Assembly: GCA_023105745.1 (NCBI GenBank)
Contig: JALGQZ010000001.1
Location: forward strand, 42,618,082 to 42,682,081
Direction: 5' to 3'
Origin: Austropuccinia psidii
Taxonomy: Eukaryota > Basidiomycota > Pucciniomycetes > Pucciniales > Sphaerophragmiaceae
Length of the DNA stretch: 64,000 nt
A program made the position numbers and the translations under genes. A model generated the notes under the pieces. The model had not been told where the DNA came from. It was given only the letters and a program-made list of their open reading frames with translations, and ran no database searches. Positions 51,822-62,204 of the stretch are shown here, one piece after another (within the stretch, counting starts at the first letter, position 1; each line of letters begins with the position of its first letter).

Positions 51822-53373
51822 GTATCAAATGGCTAAGGAAATGAAATATATATGGTATTCAATCTTGATAGTCTGTATAATACCAGCATGAAGTGTTTAC
51901 ACATGAGAAGTACGTCGGAGTCCAAAAAGTATTAAGTAATTCTTTACAAACCATTAGGTGGTATGATACCACCTCAGGAGTTTTGAGTTTTTAAAGGGGT
52001 AAATAATTTTTCATTTGGTTTCACACTCAGCTCAGCATTCCATCCAAGGCGTTTCCAGAAGAGCTAGGTCCATGATTTTGTATTATGATAGCATTGAAAG
52101 CTGACCTGAAAGGTGTGTTAGTTTTTCAGCTCCTGTGGCATTTCATATCATTGAAATGGATAAACGGGTTTTATTTAATTTTGAAAGGTCATCTGTGAGT
52201 ATGTAAGGTTCTTGGATAGTGAAATTATAGTATAAATGAAACATCTCAAAACAATATTGTTGTTTGAGAAAATACAGAATACTCAAATATAAAACAAACA
52301 ATTTTGATCCACTTTGTCAATTTTATTTTGGGTTGAAGGCCTCTTAAAGTGGAACCAATTTTAAAATATCATTGTTGAAAATAATCAGGTCAATTCCTTT
52401 TTTCTCCCCATTTCATTTGTGGTTTCTTAACTCATTTCTAATTTTAATGAATACAGACAGTCAATGAATAAATGAAAAAACTCCCCGGGAACACCTCCTA
52501 AGTATATGAGATACCTTAATTTTTGACCAATGACTTCACTAGTTATTGTAATATTGTAATTTCTTCTTGAAACTATTATTAATCAAACCTGTTCATGTTT
52601 TTATTTACCCTAGTAAAATATGATCAATATTTTTTGAACCAGTATTATGATTACCTTTTCAAAAAATGGTTTTTGCTTTGATACAAACAGGTATTTGCGA
52701 CTTATGGATAATTTTAAGCTAGGTTTTGTGTAAATTCTCAAAATTTGATTTCTGATTCTTCCCACTTCTATTTTACCAATCCAAAATTTAATTCCTCTAT
52801 TTAATAGTGACAGGAATTCATTTCAAATTTGTTTACTTGTTACAGTTTTTGATTATTCTATTCATTTTTTTGGTTTCTAAAAGGTTTTTGACATTTCAAT
52901 TAATATTACAAAAGCTGGTAAATAATATTATTGATTCAGTTTCATTATTTTTTACCTAGGTTAATTTTCTCAAAATCATTTTTTATTGATATCCAGAATT
53001 TTTTTTGAAAATGGATTATATTCAATGAGGCTGTATTGGTTTTAAAGACAGTCATCCTTACCATGTTTATGTATTGCTTTATTCTGTTTTTCTGAAATAT
53101 TTAGTCATCTATTTTTAATATATTGTTCCAATTCATTCATAATTTAATCAAAATGGTTTAGTTTGGAACTATGTATCACTTGTGAAAGGGAAAATTGATT
53201 TAGAATCAGAGTAGGAGAATGAGATGAATTTTTTACAACACATGGAGAAAATTTTTTATAGGATTTCAAAAATAATATTCAGGAAAGTCATTTATATTAT
53301 TGAAAAACACTTAAGGGTTGGTAGACTTTATGTATTTCAAAAGTAAAATATATGTAAATGTATATAAGAACCC
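51159..53373. other. upstream region of the dehydrogenase gene and spacer
   Basis: 51159-51400 should hold the promoter and 5' UTR of the minus-strand gene; no clear TATA box. An overlapping minus frame at 51031-51252 is a shadow of exon 1. A hairpin plus (ATT)11 lies at 51667-51821. The rest is AT-rich without recognisable content. Confidence 0.55.
51667..51821 (+). repeat. 84-bp imperfect hairpin followed by an (ATT)11 microsatellite
   Basis: 51667-51750 begins ATGACTCTGCAATTGTT and ends AACAGTTGCAGGTTTGACAGAGTCAT; the outer ATGACTCTG and CAGAGTCAT are exact inverse complements, with a second inner pairing (GCAATTGTTAGGC with GCCCAACAGTTGC, two mismatches). About 40 bp later an (ATT)11 run spans 51789-51821. 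This could be a small foldback element or a decayed tRNA-type SINE with a simple-repeat tail. Not identified. Confidence 0.5.
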
Positions 53374-55354
53374 TGTGAACCTTTGAGATATGACCACATA
53401 CCCAAAAAGGTCACAAGAAATATTTAAAATAATTATACAATAAAAATAATTACCTTAAAACTACAAAAATGCCATAAATTGGCATAAAACCTGGTTTAAC
53501 TTAAAACCCAATGAATAAACATGTGAAAGAAATTATACCATTGGATTCCCCCTGGTAAAATACACATATACCATTTTTATGGCATATCTGTAAAGTCAAT
53601 ATTTAATGAGTTATAAGTAATAATACCTTATAAAAAACATAAATCCTTAATTATTTCAAATAACAATGAAACAACATGTGAAATAAATGGTACCATTGGA
53701 TTCTCCATAAAAATCCACATATAAAACAATTAAGAAGCTAATCTCCAAATTCAATACTTAAGGAGTTAAGCTGAATATATGCACTTTTTTGGTCAATGCA
53801 TATATTCAAGGATTTTAGCTAATATCTTTTGAAATATGCATGATAGAGTGATTAACCAAAGAGAAAGTCATCACGTAATTACTGTGTGAATACAGAAATG
53901 AAGTTTATTTCACAAGTTATAAACAAGGTTAAAACCTGTAAGGGATTATTGATTAAAATCAATAGAGCTGTTGACCACTTTGTTGTGAAAGTGGTCCAAA
54001 CTTGAAAAAAAGTAGACAGTTGGATTCTAATAGTTCATTTGTGAATAATGATGTATTTTTTATTATAATATTCAAGGTATAACCCCTTGAAATCATGGTT
54101 TGAAGTTTAAAATATTAAATTTCAACAGAAAAGATGAGTTACAAGAAAAATCATCAAAAATAGAGTTTTGATGATGTAATGAAATGCTCTTGGCAGCATA
54201 ATATGATTATGCCAAGCTATTAAGATTCACTCTCTAAATTTCTTTATTGTGTAAAACTTAAAAGTTAGTAAGGATCAAAGTTTGAGCTTAATTTCATCAT
54301 TTATGATCACTCACTGTAACCTTAAATTAAGTTTAACAGTCATATGAGTGATAAAATTGGTGAATACTGTTAGTTTATGATTAAAAGTAATGAAATCCAC
54401 GAATTTTTGGAGCTCTGCCAAGCCTTGACGTCATCAAACTTAGAGTTATAGTGATAACTCTAAATAATTGCGTAATAATGAGATAATATGGTTTGATCAT
54501 GATGTAATCATCACCAAACCTTAAAATATTGATTGATTCCAGTGGATATGATCAGTGCACGTCTACTAGAAGCCTTTTGGACTCTAGGAGGAAGTAATTT
54601 AATATAAATAGAGCTCTTTTTACTCTATTTCCCTCTCAGACGCTTACAAAACATTAAATCATTAAATAAAAAGGTAATTTCTTTATTCTTTATATATAAA
54701 ACTTCTATATTATTAAAGACCAAAGGTAATATTATTATAATCATAATCTTTGAAGTGATTATTTCAGTTATTCAATTGTTTTGTTTAAATTTCTCTTAAA
54801 AACCTCTATTCCACATAAAATCAAGAAAAATTGTAATTTCTCTTAATTTCTATTGTAATTACAATTTAAATAAGTTGTATTTACATTCTTAGGCATAAAG
54901 GTATCCAAAGTTATTATATTAAGAATTAAAAGTAGGTTATTTCTCTTATTATAATAATCTTTCTCTATTATTACTTTAATAATTCTATAATTAATATAAC
55001 TAGTATTTATATTAATTTATAAATTTAATATTAGTAATATTATTGTTGTTAATTGTTTTTTATTAATAAAAAAAATTTTTTTACGCCTTTACTATTTGTT
55101 GGTAACAATAATAAAGTGCTTTTAAATATATTAATTATCTTATATTACTATATTTATTTATCATATTATTTTTTTATAATATAAATTATATTATTATATT
55201 TATTTAATAATATAATTCTTTTACGCCATAATTATAATAATTCTTTATTATTATAATTATTTTTATCTTATTTATTGCATTTATAAGGACATTCATAGTA
55301 CAATAAGTAAAATATTAGTAATTTTTACTTATTGTTTCATAGTCAACCCTTACA
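53374..55354 (+). repeat. 5' LTR of Gypsy-B
   Basis: Ends TGTGAACCTTTGAGATATG and TCAACCCTTACA, confirmed by the solo copy at 8301-10102 with its GATTT duplication. It contains a TATA-like box at 54603-54611 and a perfect AT-rich hairpin at 55230-55258 that is identical in the copy at 706-734. The terminal motifs resemble those of the Gypsy-A LTR (TGTCAGG..GAGTCTATGA against TGTAAGG..GACTATGA read from the right end), so the two families are related. Confidence 0.87.
54603..54611 (+). promoter_or_regulatory. TATA-like box of the Gypsy-B 5' LTR
   Basis: TATAAATAG followed within 40 bp by a pyrimidine tract and CTCAGACGC; conserved at 129-137. Confidence 0.5.
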
Positions 55355-55851
55355 TTTGGGGGCCTGGCCATGATATTTACTCTAAAAGACCTTTAAAAAG
55401 ATTCTAATTGGGCTTATCCAATAATAAATTATATAATAATTTTATATTTATTGATTTTAAATACTATTGAGGCATTTGGAAAACAATTGTACTGTCTTAC
55501 ACATGGTTTTTCACATCATTAGACTTGCAAGAACTTTCTTTGAGTGACTCTAGTAACTAATAAGATATTTTATAAATTAAAAATAATTTTATATTATGAA
55601 TTAATTTTATAAAAGAATCATATTTATTTTTATTTTATTCTTTAAAAATAAAAATATAAAAAGCAAAAAAAAATTATAAATAAAAGCCAATATAAAAAAA
55701 AAGTTATATTTTTGTTTATTCATTTCAATTTCATTTCTTTATTTATTTTCATTTTTTAAGATATAAAAGCAATTTTTTACGTGGAAAATTGCCATATCTT
55801 ACCAAAAATAACACTTTTTATATAAAAGACTTATATTTATTTGGCTTTTTT
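55355..55851 (+). other. Gypsy-B leader with primer-binding site
   Basis: TTTGGGGGCCTGGCCATG follows the LTR end directly. The rest is AT-rich and non-coding up to a 3' splice-site-like CTTTTTTAG at 55843-55851, the counterpart of TTGATTCAG in Gypsy-A. Confidence 0.65.
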
Positions 55852-56246
55852 AGTGTTTGAAGACAATCCAACAGAGGAAAACCAAACCACTGTTGAAAGA
55901 TTGGTGGAACAAACTTGTCAAAGTTCTCCAACACCAATAATCACTAAGAAAAAGAAAGCCAAGAAATTGGAATTTCCAGGACCCACTATTCAGGACTCTG
56001 AAGGTGAGTACCTCATTTATAAATTGCCATAAGAAGAACTCCTGTTCTGAAATTCTCTTATTTGTTATTTTTCTTAAAATATGACTACCAGAAGAGGCTC
56101 CCAATACTCCATCCAATCAGATGGAGCTGGACTCAGAGGTAGAATTGATTCCTCAAAAGGGAAAAGGAAGGGCAATATCCCCAGTGGAACAGAATCCACA
56201 CAAGGAAGTGCCTTATCCCAAAGGCAAGTCCCATAAATGCCCATAA
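55852..56246 (+). pseudogene. Gypsy-B ORF0 with a likely 88-nt intron
   Basis: An open frame starts after the acceptor-like CTTTTTTAG and reads V-F-E-D-N-P-T-E-E-N to 56003. There a GTGAGT donor begins a possible intron (56004-56091, ending CTACCAG). Joining 56003 to 56092 keeps the frame, giving D-S-E-E-E-A-P-N-T-P and then Q-K-G-K-G-R, to a TAA at 56244. Without splicing it stops at 56030. Composition (acidic then K/P-rich) and position match ORF0 of Gypsy-A. No ATG is visible at its head, so the first coding exon may lie in the LTR or leader. Unknown function. Whether the element is broken at this point is unclear. Confidence 0.5.
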
Positions 56247-56774
56247 TATCTGAACCAGAATTGGAACTAAGTATGAGTGACTAAAACAGGTACAAATCAC
56301 ATTCAGAGAGCTCAAATAGACATCTACATGAGCCAGTACAAACAGTACTACACAGTGTACAAAGAGAAGGATTGGGAAATGTTTCCCCAAATACACCAAG
56401 GAGTGATGAACTCCTGGCACATCCTGAAAAAGTCCCTCAAAGAGGAGGAAGTAGTGAATTACTCCAATGGATGGAATCTACTATCATCCAAACCTCAAAT
56501 CAAAAAGATCAAGGCATACCATGCCAAAAAGAAGGAGGAAACCAAGGAAGAAGCCCCAGTAGCTTCTACCAGCAAGGCCCAAGACAACCCACTTCCCCAA
56601 GAAGGGAAGAAGAACAAGAAAAAGAATTGGAGAAAACCATATTCCCCAAGCTACAGGATTCCAAAAATCCAAAAGGATGCCATGGACAATGTTTTCAACA
56701 TGGCCAGAACCTTGATGGAATTCAAAGACAAAGAGGAGCAAAGAATGAGACAACCCCATTTCCCAAAGAAATAA
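56247..56774 (+). CDS. overprinted +1-frame ORF on gag of Gypsy-B (165 codons)
   Basis: Open from GTG 56277 to TAA 56772-56774 in frame +1 relative to the gag ATG at 56273, the same relative frame as in Gypsy-A. Features: several W residues (D-W-E-M-F, N-S-W-H), S-N-G-W-N near residue 65, a basic stretch G-K-K-N-K-K-K-N-W-R-K and I-Q-K-D-A-M-D-N-V near the end. These follow the order K-G-W-N-P, basic stretch, I-Q-K-L-L-D-L-V of the Gypsy-A ORF. It has no ATG at its start and lies in the frame of the ORF0 end but past three stops, so splicing from ORF0 is one option. It stays open although the gag frame over the same bases has a stop at 56282. Confidence 0.5.
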
Positions 56775-59343
56775 CCTTGTCTCCTGATGTTGTTAATACT
56801 TTAACAGAGCCCAAAAATAGTATTTTACCTCTTAAAGACATTAAAAATAGTTTATTATCTTTGCAAGAAATAAATAATAGCTTATCATCTTTAACAAAAC
56901 TTGTTGTACAAAATAAAAAAGAAATTGATAACATAAAATTTATGATTGAAAATAATAAACCCAAGGTATTAATTGATAATACTCAGAAATTAATACAAGG
57001 AAAACAAGAGTTGTACAAATAGATAAGTGATATCAAAGAAAAAACTTTGACAATCAATTATGATGTAAGTATTGATAATATTACAGAAAAGTTAAACAAA
57101 TTAAGCATTTATGTAGAAAGATTTGAAGAAAAGACTTCATCACACCAAAAATTACTTTTGGACCATGTGGAAAAGAGTGATGAAGCAAGAATGCATCTGA
57201 AAGATGACATTCAAAGTGAAATAAGGCTCATCACTGATAAAATAGACAAAATTAATGAGGCTAACTCAAATATGCCAAAGTTATCAACACCATTTTCTCA
57301 CATAAGAAGCCCTGTTGAACCAAAAGAGGAATTAAAAAATCCATTCATAACAGACTTGAGTCACCAAGAAAATAACCAAGTCTTAATGAAGGAAGCACAT
57401 CAATTGAAAGAATGGCCAGCATTCACAGGAGAAGGTGAATATGACCACATGTCATTTATCAAAACAATTGACATGCTACAAGAAGATTATGCCATACCAG
57501 ATGAATTGATCACTGCAAGATTACATTCATTGTTTGAAAAATCTGCAAAAAGATGGTATTATGGCATAAGGCAAACAAATGGCAAAAATACCTGGTCTTG
57601 GTGGAAACAAGAAATAATCACGAAGTGGGCTAATGATTCCTGGAGGTACAAGATATAAAATGAATTTGAAAATTCTTTCTTTGACCCAGAAAAAGATAAA
57701 CCTTTAGCTTTGTTCTTAAAACAAGTTGAAAGACTCAATGCATTGTACCCAGAAATGTCACAAAAAATGGTGCACATGAAAATACTTAAAAAATGTGGAG
57801 GAGAGCTAGAGCATTCCCTAAGAAGAAGGTGTATAGAACCATGATCCACAGAAGAGTACATCAATGCACTAGAGGACATAGTGACAAGAACAAAAATTGG
57901 CAGAACTTGGAAGAAATTGGACATTAAAAGGCCAAATAAGCCATTTATCAAAAAAGATAAATCAAAAGAAACTTTCAAGCTAAATACATCCAACAATAAT
58001 GAGCAAAGAAAATGCCATAAATGTGGAGGTATTGGACACTTGGCCAATAATTGCCTCAAAAAGGCAAAGATTCATGAAATTGTGGAAACAGAAAACCACA
58101 ATGACAAAGAGGAGGAATCTGACTCTGAAAAAGAAACAAAAGAGTCAGAAAGTTCTGAAAGTGATGAAATTAATATAATTAATGCACAAATTAATAATAT
58201 TGATATAATTTATGAAGTACTAGATGTCAGCTCAAACTTACCACAAGTTGGAACATCTGACACAAACCTGACAAATATACAAGATGCCAAAATGTACAGA
58301 ACCAAACCTGCAAAAGGAATGGGATATACAGCTGGAAAATCAAGTATAAGTATTGTTATGGTTGATAATCAAGAAGGAAAAGTGAACTTGGATACAGGAG
58401 AATATTGCACCTGTGTTGGTAAAAGTTATTTAGAAACCATTGTCCCAGACTGGGAAGAGAAACTTATGCTAATAAAAGGTGACAAATTTGGTAGTTCAAG
58501 TGAGAGCATGAAGCCCCTTGGAATAATTGATTTAACACTAATGTTTCCTCACCCCTCACAATGTGTCAGAATTAAAGTAGAGTTTTTAGGAATGAACAAC
58601 TGTACTAGTAATCACTTCATACTTGGAAATGACTAATTATCAATTTACGGTATAGATATCTCTAACCAAAAAGATAGATATTCTACAATAGGAGACAACA
58701 AAAGACAAACGTTTGGCTTCTTAAATAAAAAAAAACAAAAAACAGTTATTAAGAATGAAGAGAAAATTCCAGAAAAGGAACTTTTTATATCTGAACAACT
58801 CAAAGAGGCAGAATTCAATCAAGAATTAACAGAAAAAATGAAAGAAAAATTGATTTACCTCTTATTTAAGTACAAAAATGCCTTTGCAACTGACAAGGAG
58901 CCACTAGGTGCCATAATTGGGCATGAGGTGGATATAACTCTTAATGTGGAAAAGCCTTACCCACCTTTACTAAGGAGACCTGCTTACCCAGGTAGTCCAA
59001 GGGCTAGAGAACCCTTGGAGGCACACATTAAAGAATTAATGGACCTTGGAGTATTAAGAAAAGTAGGACATAATGAACAAGTAGAGGTCACTACACCTGT
59101 CATTATAACTTGGCATAATGGAAAATCAAGAATGGTAGGAGACTTCAGAGCCCTGAGCACCTACACCATTACAGACAGATATCCAATACCCAGAATCCAT
59201 GAGACATTGACACAATTATCACAAGCTAAGTTAATTACAGCCATGGATGCCTTAAAGGGTTTTCATCAAAATGTCTTAACAGACAATGCCAAGAAATTAC
59301 TGAGGATAATAGTCCACTGTGGGATTTTTGAATACTTAAAAAT
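56273..59343 (+). pseudogene. Gypsy-B gag-protease-RT frame with five stops
   Basis: One frame runs through the region. In-frame stops lie at 56282 (TAA), 57020 (TAG), 57656 (TAA), 57842 (TGA) and 58634 (TAA). The capsid-like part (W-P-A-F-T-G, W-S-W-W-K near 57410-57610) matches Gypsy-A. The zinc knuckle is C-H-K-C-G-G-I-G-H-L-A-N-N-C (about 58014-58055), the protease D-T-G-E-Y (about 58391) and RT motif A A-M-D-A-L-K-G-F-H-Q near 59240. The stop at 57656 stands where Gypsy-A has Gln, so CAA to TAA is likely there; 58634 stands at a Tyr. No frameshifts: decay is by point mutation. It cannot make a polyprotein. Confidence 0.88.
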
Positions 59344-59400
59344 GATGAAGGTTCCCATCTGGTATAGCAGAAGATGCCATACCAGATGGGAACCTTCATC
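59344..59400. repeat. 22-bp fold-back inverted repeat at the Gypsy-B/Gypsy-A junction
   Basis: The left arm 59344-59365 is the exact reverse complement of the right arm 59379-59400, with a 13-bp spacer. The spacer and right arm are native Gypsy-A sequence (the codons for the chromodomain-like tail, compare 30895-30925 on the minus strand). The left arm is an inverted copy of the right one and replaces the rest of the Gypsy-B RT. Confidence 0.92.
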
Positions 59401-59471
59401 TAAGGAGATTCAGGGCCTCTAGGAGGACGGAACAGTCTCATAAGTGATGAGGCTTTTTTAGAGGGAGGGTA
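59366..59471 (+). pseudogene. last codons and 3' tail of a Gypsy-A copy
   Basis: Closely similar to the reverse complement of 30814-30920: it contains the end of gag-pol (A-E-D-A-I-P-D-G), a short 3' untranslated part and the purine tract AGAGGGAGGGTA abutting the LTR. Everything upstream of this in Gypsy-A is missing here. Confidence 0.88.
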
Positions 59472-59780
59472 TGTCAGCCTGTGACTCAAAACCAGAGCAC
59501 AAGCATGACAGCCAAAATACCATAAACCAATGGTATAGCCAAGATACCACCAAAACATGGAGCTGAGCCAAATCAGCTCAAAAGGTATCAAAAGAAAGAG
59601 GAAACTCACCTCTTTCTGAAAACATAAGTCCCATCACCATAGGACATGAAATAACAAAGTTATTCCTGCTCAAAGTTATTGCTGAGCATAAACCTTCATT
59701 TTCACCTCTCATCTAAGATCTAGAAGCAGAGGCTTCACCCCATCAAATGGGTACTCAAAATGAAGCTCTAAGCCAGGGCT
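59472..59780 (+). repeat. truncated Gypsy-A LTR (first 309 bp)
   Basis: Starts TGTCAGCCTGTGACTC and is nearly identical to the beginning of the Gypsy-A LTR up to CTAAGCCAGGGCT. There the sequence switches to the Gypsy-C LTR, with GGGCT (59776-59780) shared by both families. Confidence 0.92.
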
Positions 59781-60958
59781 CTTATGGAAGCAAGAGGGCC
59801 TGGCACTCAGGAATCAAGAACTCACTTGGAGGGCTCCAAAGATGATAAGAAATACTGCGGAATATATTTCTTAACCAGGAATAAGAGAAAGGACAATATG
59901 CCAAAGATAACAAAGAATAGTAAGAGTGAAACCAGAGGCCAAAGATAAAAGAAAGCCAACCAAGTGAATCCTCAATTCACTGTTTCAACCTGCCAGAAAG
60001 AACAATGGAATTAGTAAAGGATATGACCACCAATATCCACTGACAGGTGAGGAAAGAAAAGAGAAAGGGTGCTAATGACTGACTTAAGATTATCAGTATT
60101 AACTTTAATAAGATAAAAGAAAATAAGGATAATAATAAATCAAATATATTAATTAACTGGGGAAAAAATCCCCAGGTGATGAAAGGTAGCCGGTATATGT
60201 GAAAACTGAAAGATTGATCCTGGAAGGTGGATCAATGGCTGTATTGTCCGTATCGGGAAATACAGTTCTGGCCATCTTGAGATTGAACTGTGTGATGGAA
60301 TTCCCACAGTGGAATATGAAATGACCCAATTGGGCCAGGACCATACAGGTTGATTGAATGAGGCCTGTACGGATGAATTGAGTTGTCCAAAGGAGTATTG
60401 AATACTTGATGCCTTGACAACTGATTTTAATGATGTAATACCTCTTGAGAATTGCCCTTGAATAATCCTGAATGAATTTTTCCAACCCAACTCCTGCAGA
60501 TATAGGTGGTTGGGATCCTTGAAGAGTCTTCTGATTGCTGCCATAACTTGTCAGACTGATGAGCTGATTAACCCTCCTTCAAAATGGGCGTTGGGATTTG
60601 AGACCTTGAATTGGGAAGGTGGAATTGGATCCTGAAAATATCACCATTGAATTGCTGAGAAAAAAAGGGTGCATAATGGTATATAATACCATATATGCAC
60701 CATGCCTGCAACCTTGAGTACGGATGGTATGAAGGAAAGGAGGAAATCCCCTGGAGTTGAGGGGAAAAACAGGCTGAGCTTATCTGATGGCCTCTGGTGG
60801 TTTCCAGAGGCCATGGCTGAACTATTGACCCATGATGGTCCATGGCCAAAATTGGGTCCTACGGGATTTATGGCCAAAATGGTGTCCATGGGGTTTTTGG
60901 TCACTTTTGAGTCCAAGGGAATGATGACCAAAAATGGCTCAGGTGGGCCCACCTGGCT

Positions 60959-60997
60959 GGCCCCTTTTGGCCTCATTGGATTAGGCCAAAAGGGGCC
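60959..60997. repeat. 15-bp perfect inverted repeat in the Gypsy-C LTR
   Basis: GGCCCCTTTTGGCCT (60959-60973) and its exact reverse complement (60983-60997), 9-bp loop. Confidence 0.9.
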
Positions 60998-61064
60998 TAA
61001 ATGGCCTACGGACCGCGGACCGTGGACTGTGAATCACGGCCCACAGGCCATAGGAGCCGTAGGG

Positions 61065-61096
61065 GGCCTAAATGGCCCCAAAAGGCCATTTAGGCC
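61065..61096. repeat. 13-bp perfect inverted repeat in the Gypsy-C LTR
   Basis: GGCCTAAATGGCC (61065-61077) and GGCCATTTAGGCC (61084-61096), 6-bp loop; about 70 bp from the previous one. Confidence 0.9.
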
Positions 61097-61432
61097 AAAA
61101 CCCCATTAATGAAAGGGGTTGCCCTGAATCCAAAAATGATGGCTAGGGGGCCTGGAGACCCCTAGAAGACCAACTGACCCCCCAGGCCCAAAATCAAAGA
61201 TGAAGGCCTGGGGGTTGGTGGAGTGGAAAATTGGCCAAGAAGGCCAATGACGGCAGGATATGGCCCGAGGCCATAAAATGGCCATGGGGAGGTGTCATGG
61301 CGTGGATGCCATAGAACACCCAAGGGGGCCAATTGGCCATAAAATATATGACATGGCCAATTGGCCCCAACTTGGCTTCAGGTTGGATTGCCGCAACCAT
61401 CAAGGAGGAGGGTAAAACTCGTGGTTGTGACA

Positions 61433-62204
61433 GTACCCCCCTACCTTGAATGGTGAGCTCCTGAGCACCAAGATAAGGTAGAAGCCTGTTGAGGCTGTTG
61501 AGACGGATTACAGAGGTATTTTGATCTTGAAAAGAAAATTTGAACTGATAATAATGTTGGCATATGAATTGAGGGTGACGTAGTCTTCTCTTGACATTTG
61601 GCTTGAAAATGTTGAAGGATTGAATTTGACGTAGAATTTTGGCATAAAGATTAAAATAAACTAAATTTTAAAGAAAAGTAAAGATAAAAAAAACAGAAAA
61701 GGAAAATAAAATAAAATAAAAGAAAAAATTTTGAAAGGGGATCCAAATCTTCATCACGGATTTTGACAATTGACTTGTAAGTGGCCAAGGACCTAGAATA
61801 AAAGAATTTGATGCCAGGTGCTCACAGAGTGGCCAAGGTGATGTTTTGAAAAGATTGTAGACCCCTCAGGGAAGTGCACACCAGGAGAGGAACTTACTTT
61901 TAGAAGTTTCCAATCCTGCCAGTGCCATAATTAAGAATATGAATTTGATGAAGGAATGTCTTGAATTGGAAAACTTGGAAAGGAAAATGAATGTGAATGG
62001 TCCATTTGCCCAAGTGAAAAATGGCCATAATTTTGGAATTGATGTTGAAAGCCAGGCCAACGAATCTGTGTCCAAATTGCAAAGTGCTCACAGAGTGGCC
62101 AAGGTGATGCTTACAACAAAGAGGAGTAGAATACCCCTAAAGGTGCATACCAGGAGTGGGACTTACTTTTGGTAATTCCTCTCCCCACCAAGCACCATAA
62201 AAGA
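61433..62204 (-). other. Gypsy-C 3' untranslated region with an internal duplication
   Basis: A block of about 112 bp at 61819-61930 recurs at 62085-62200: TGCTCACAGAGTGGCCAAGG, a variable middle, ACCAGGAG, ACTTACTTTT and a CCATAA end. The two copies are diverged, so the duplication is old or inherited by the family. Frames here (61866-62175) carry no motif. Confidence 0.6.

Larger units (their letters stand above)
53374..59343 (+). mobile_element. Gypsy-B: 5' LTR, leader, gag, protease and partial RT (3' part lost)
   Basis: A 1981-bp LTR (53374-55354) is followed by the same primer-site sequence as in Gypsy-A, ORF0, the +1 overprinted ORF and a gag-pol frame with five in-frame stops but no frameshift. 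The protein is clearly related to Gypsy-A in gag, protease and RT but well diverged, so it is a sister family. The homology ends abruptly at 59343 in the RT, after G-I-F-E-Y-L-K-M, just before the expected P-F-G. There the fold-back junction begins. There is no 3' LTR of family B in the window. Confidence 0.9.
59776..61432 (-). repeat. 3' LTR of Gypsy-C, missing its outer end
   Basis: The right end in plus sense is CTCGTGGTTGTGACA at 61432, next to GTACCCCCCTACC, a polypurine tract on the minus strand. The left side matches 5914-7295; only the outermost 9 or so bases (TGTCACAGG) are lost at the junction. The stretch 60830-61420 is unusually rich in GGCC and contains two perfect inverted repeats. 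Confidence 0.87.

Noticed and set aside
60702..61109. 135-codon plus frame in GGCC-rich DNA
   Set aside because: It is LTR sequence of Gypsy-C; the open frame reflects the repeated GGCC motifs.
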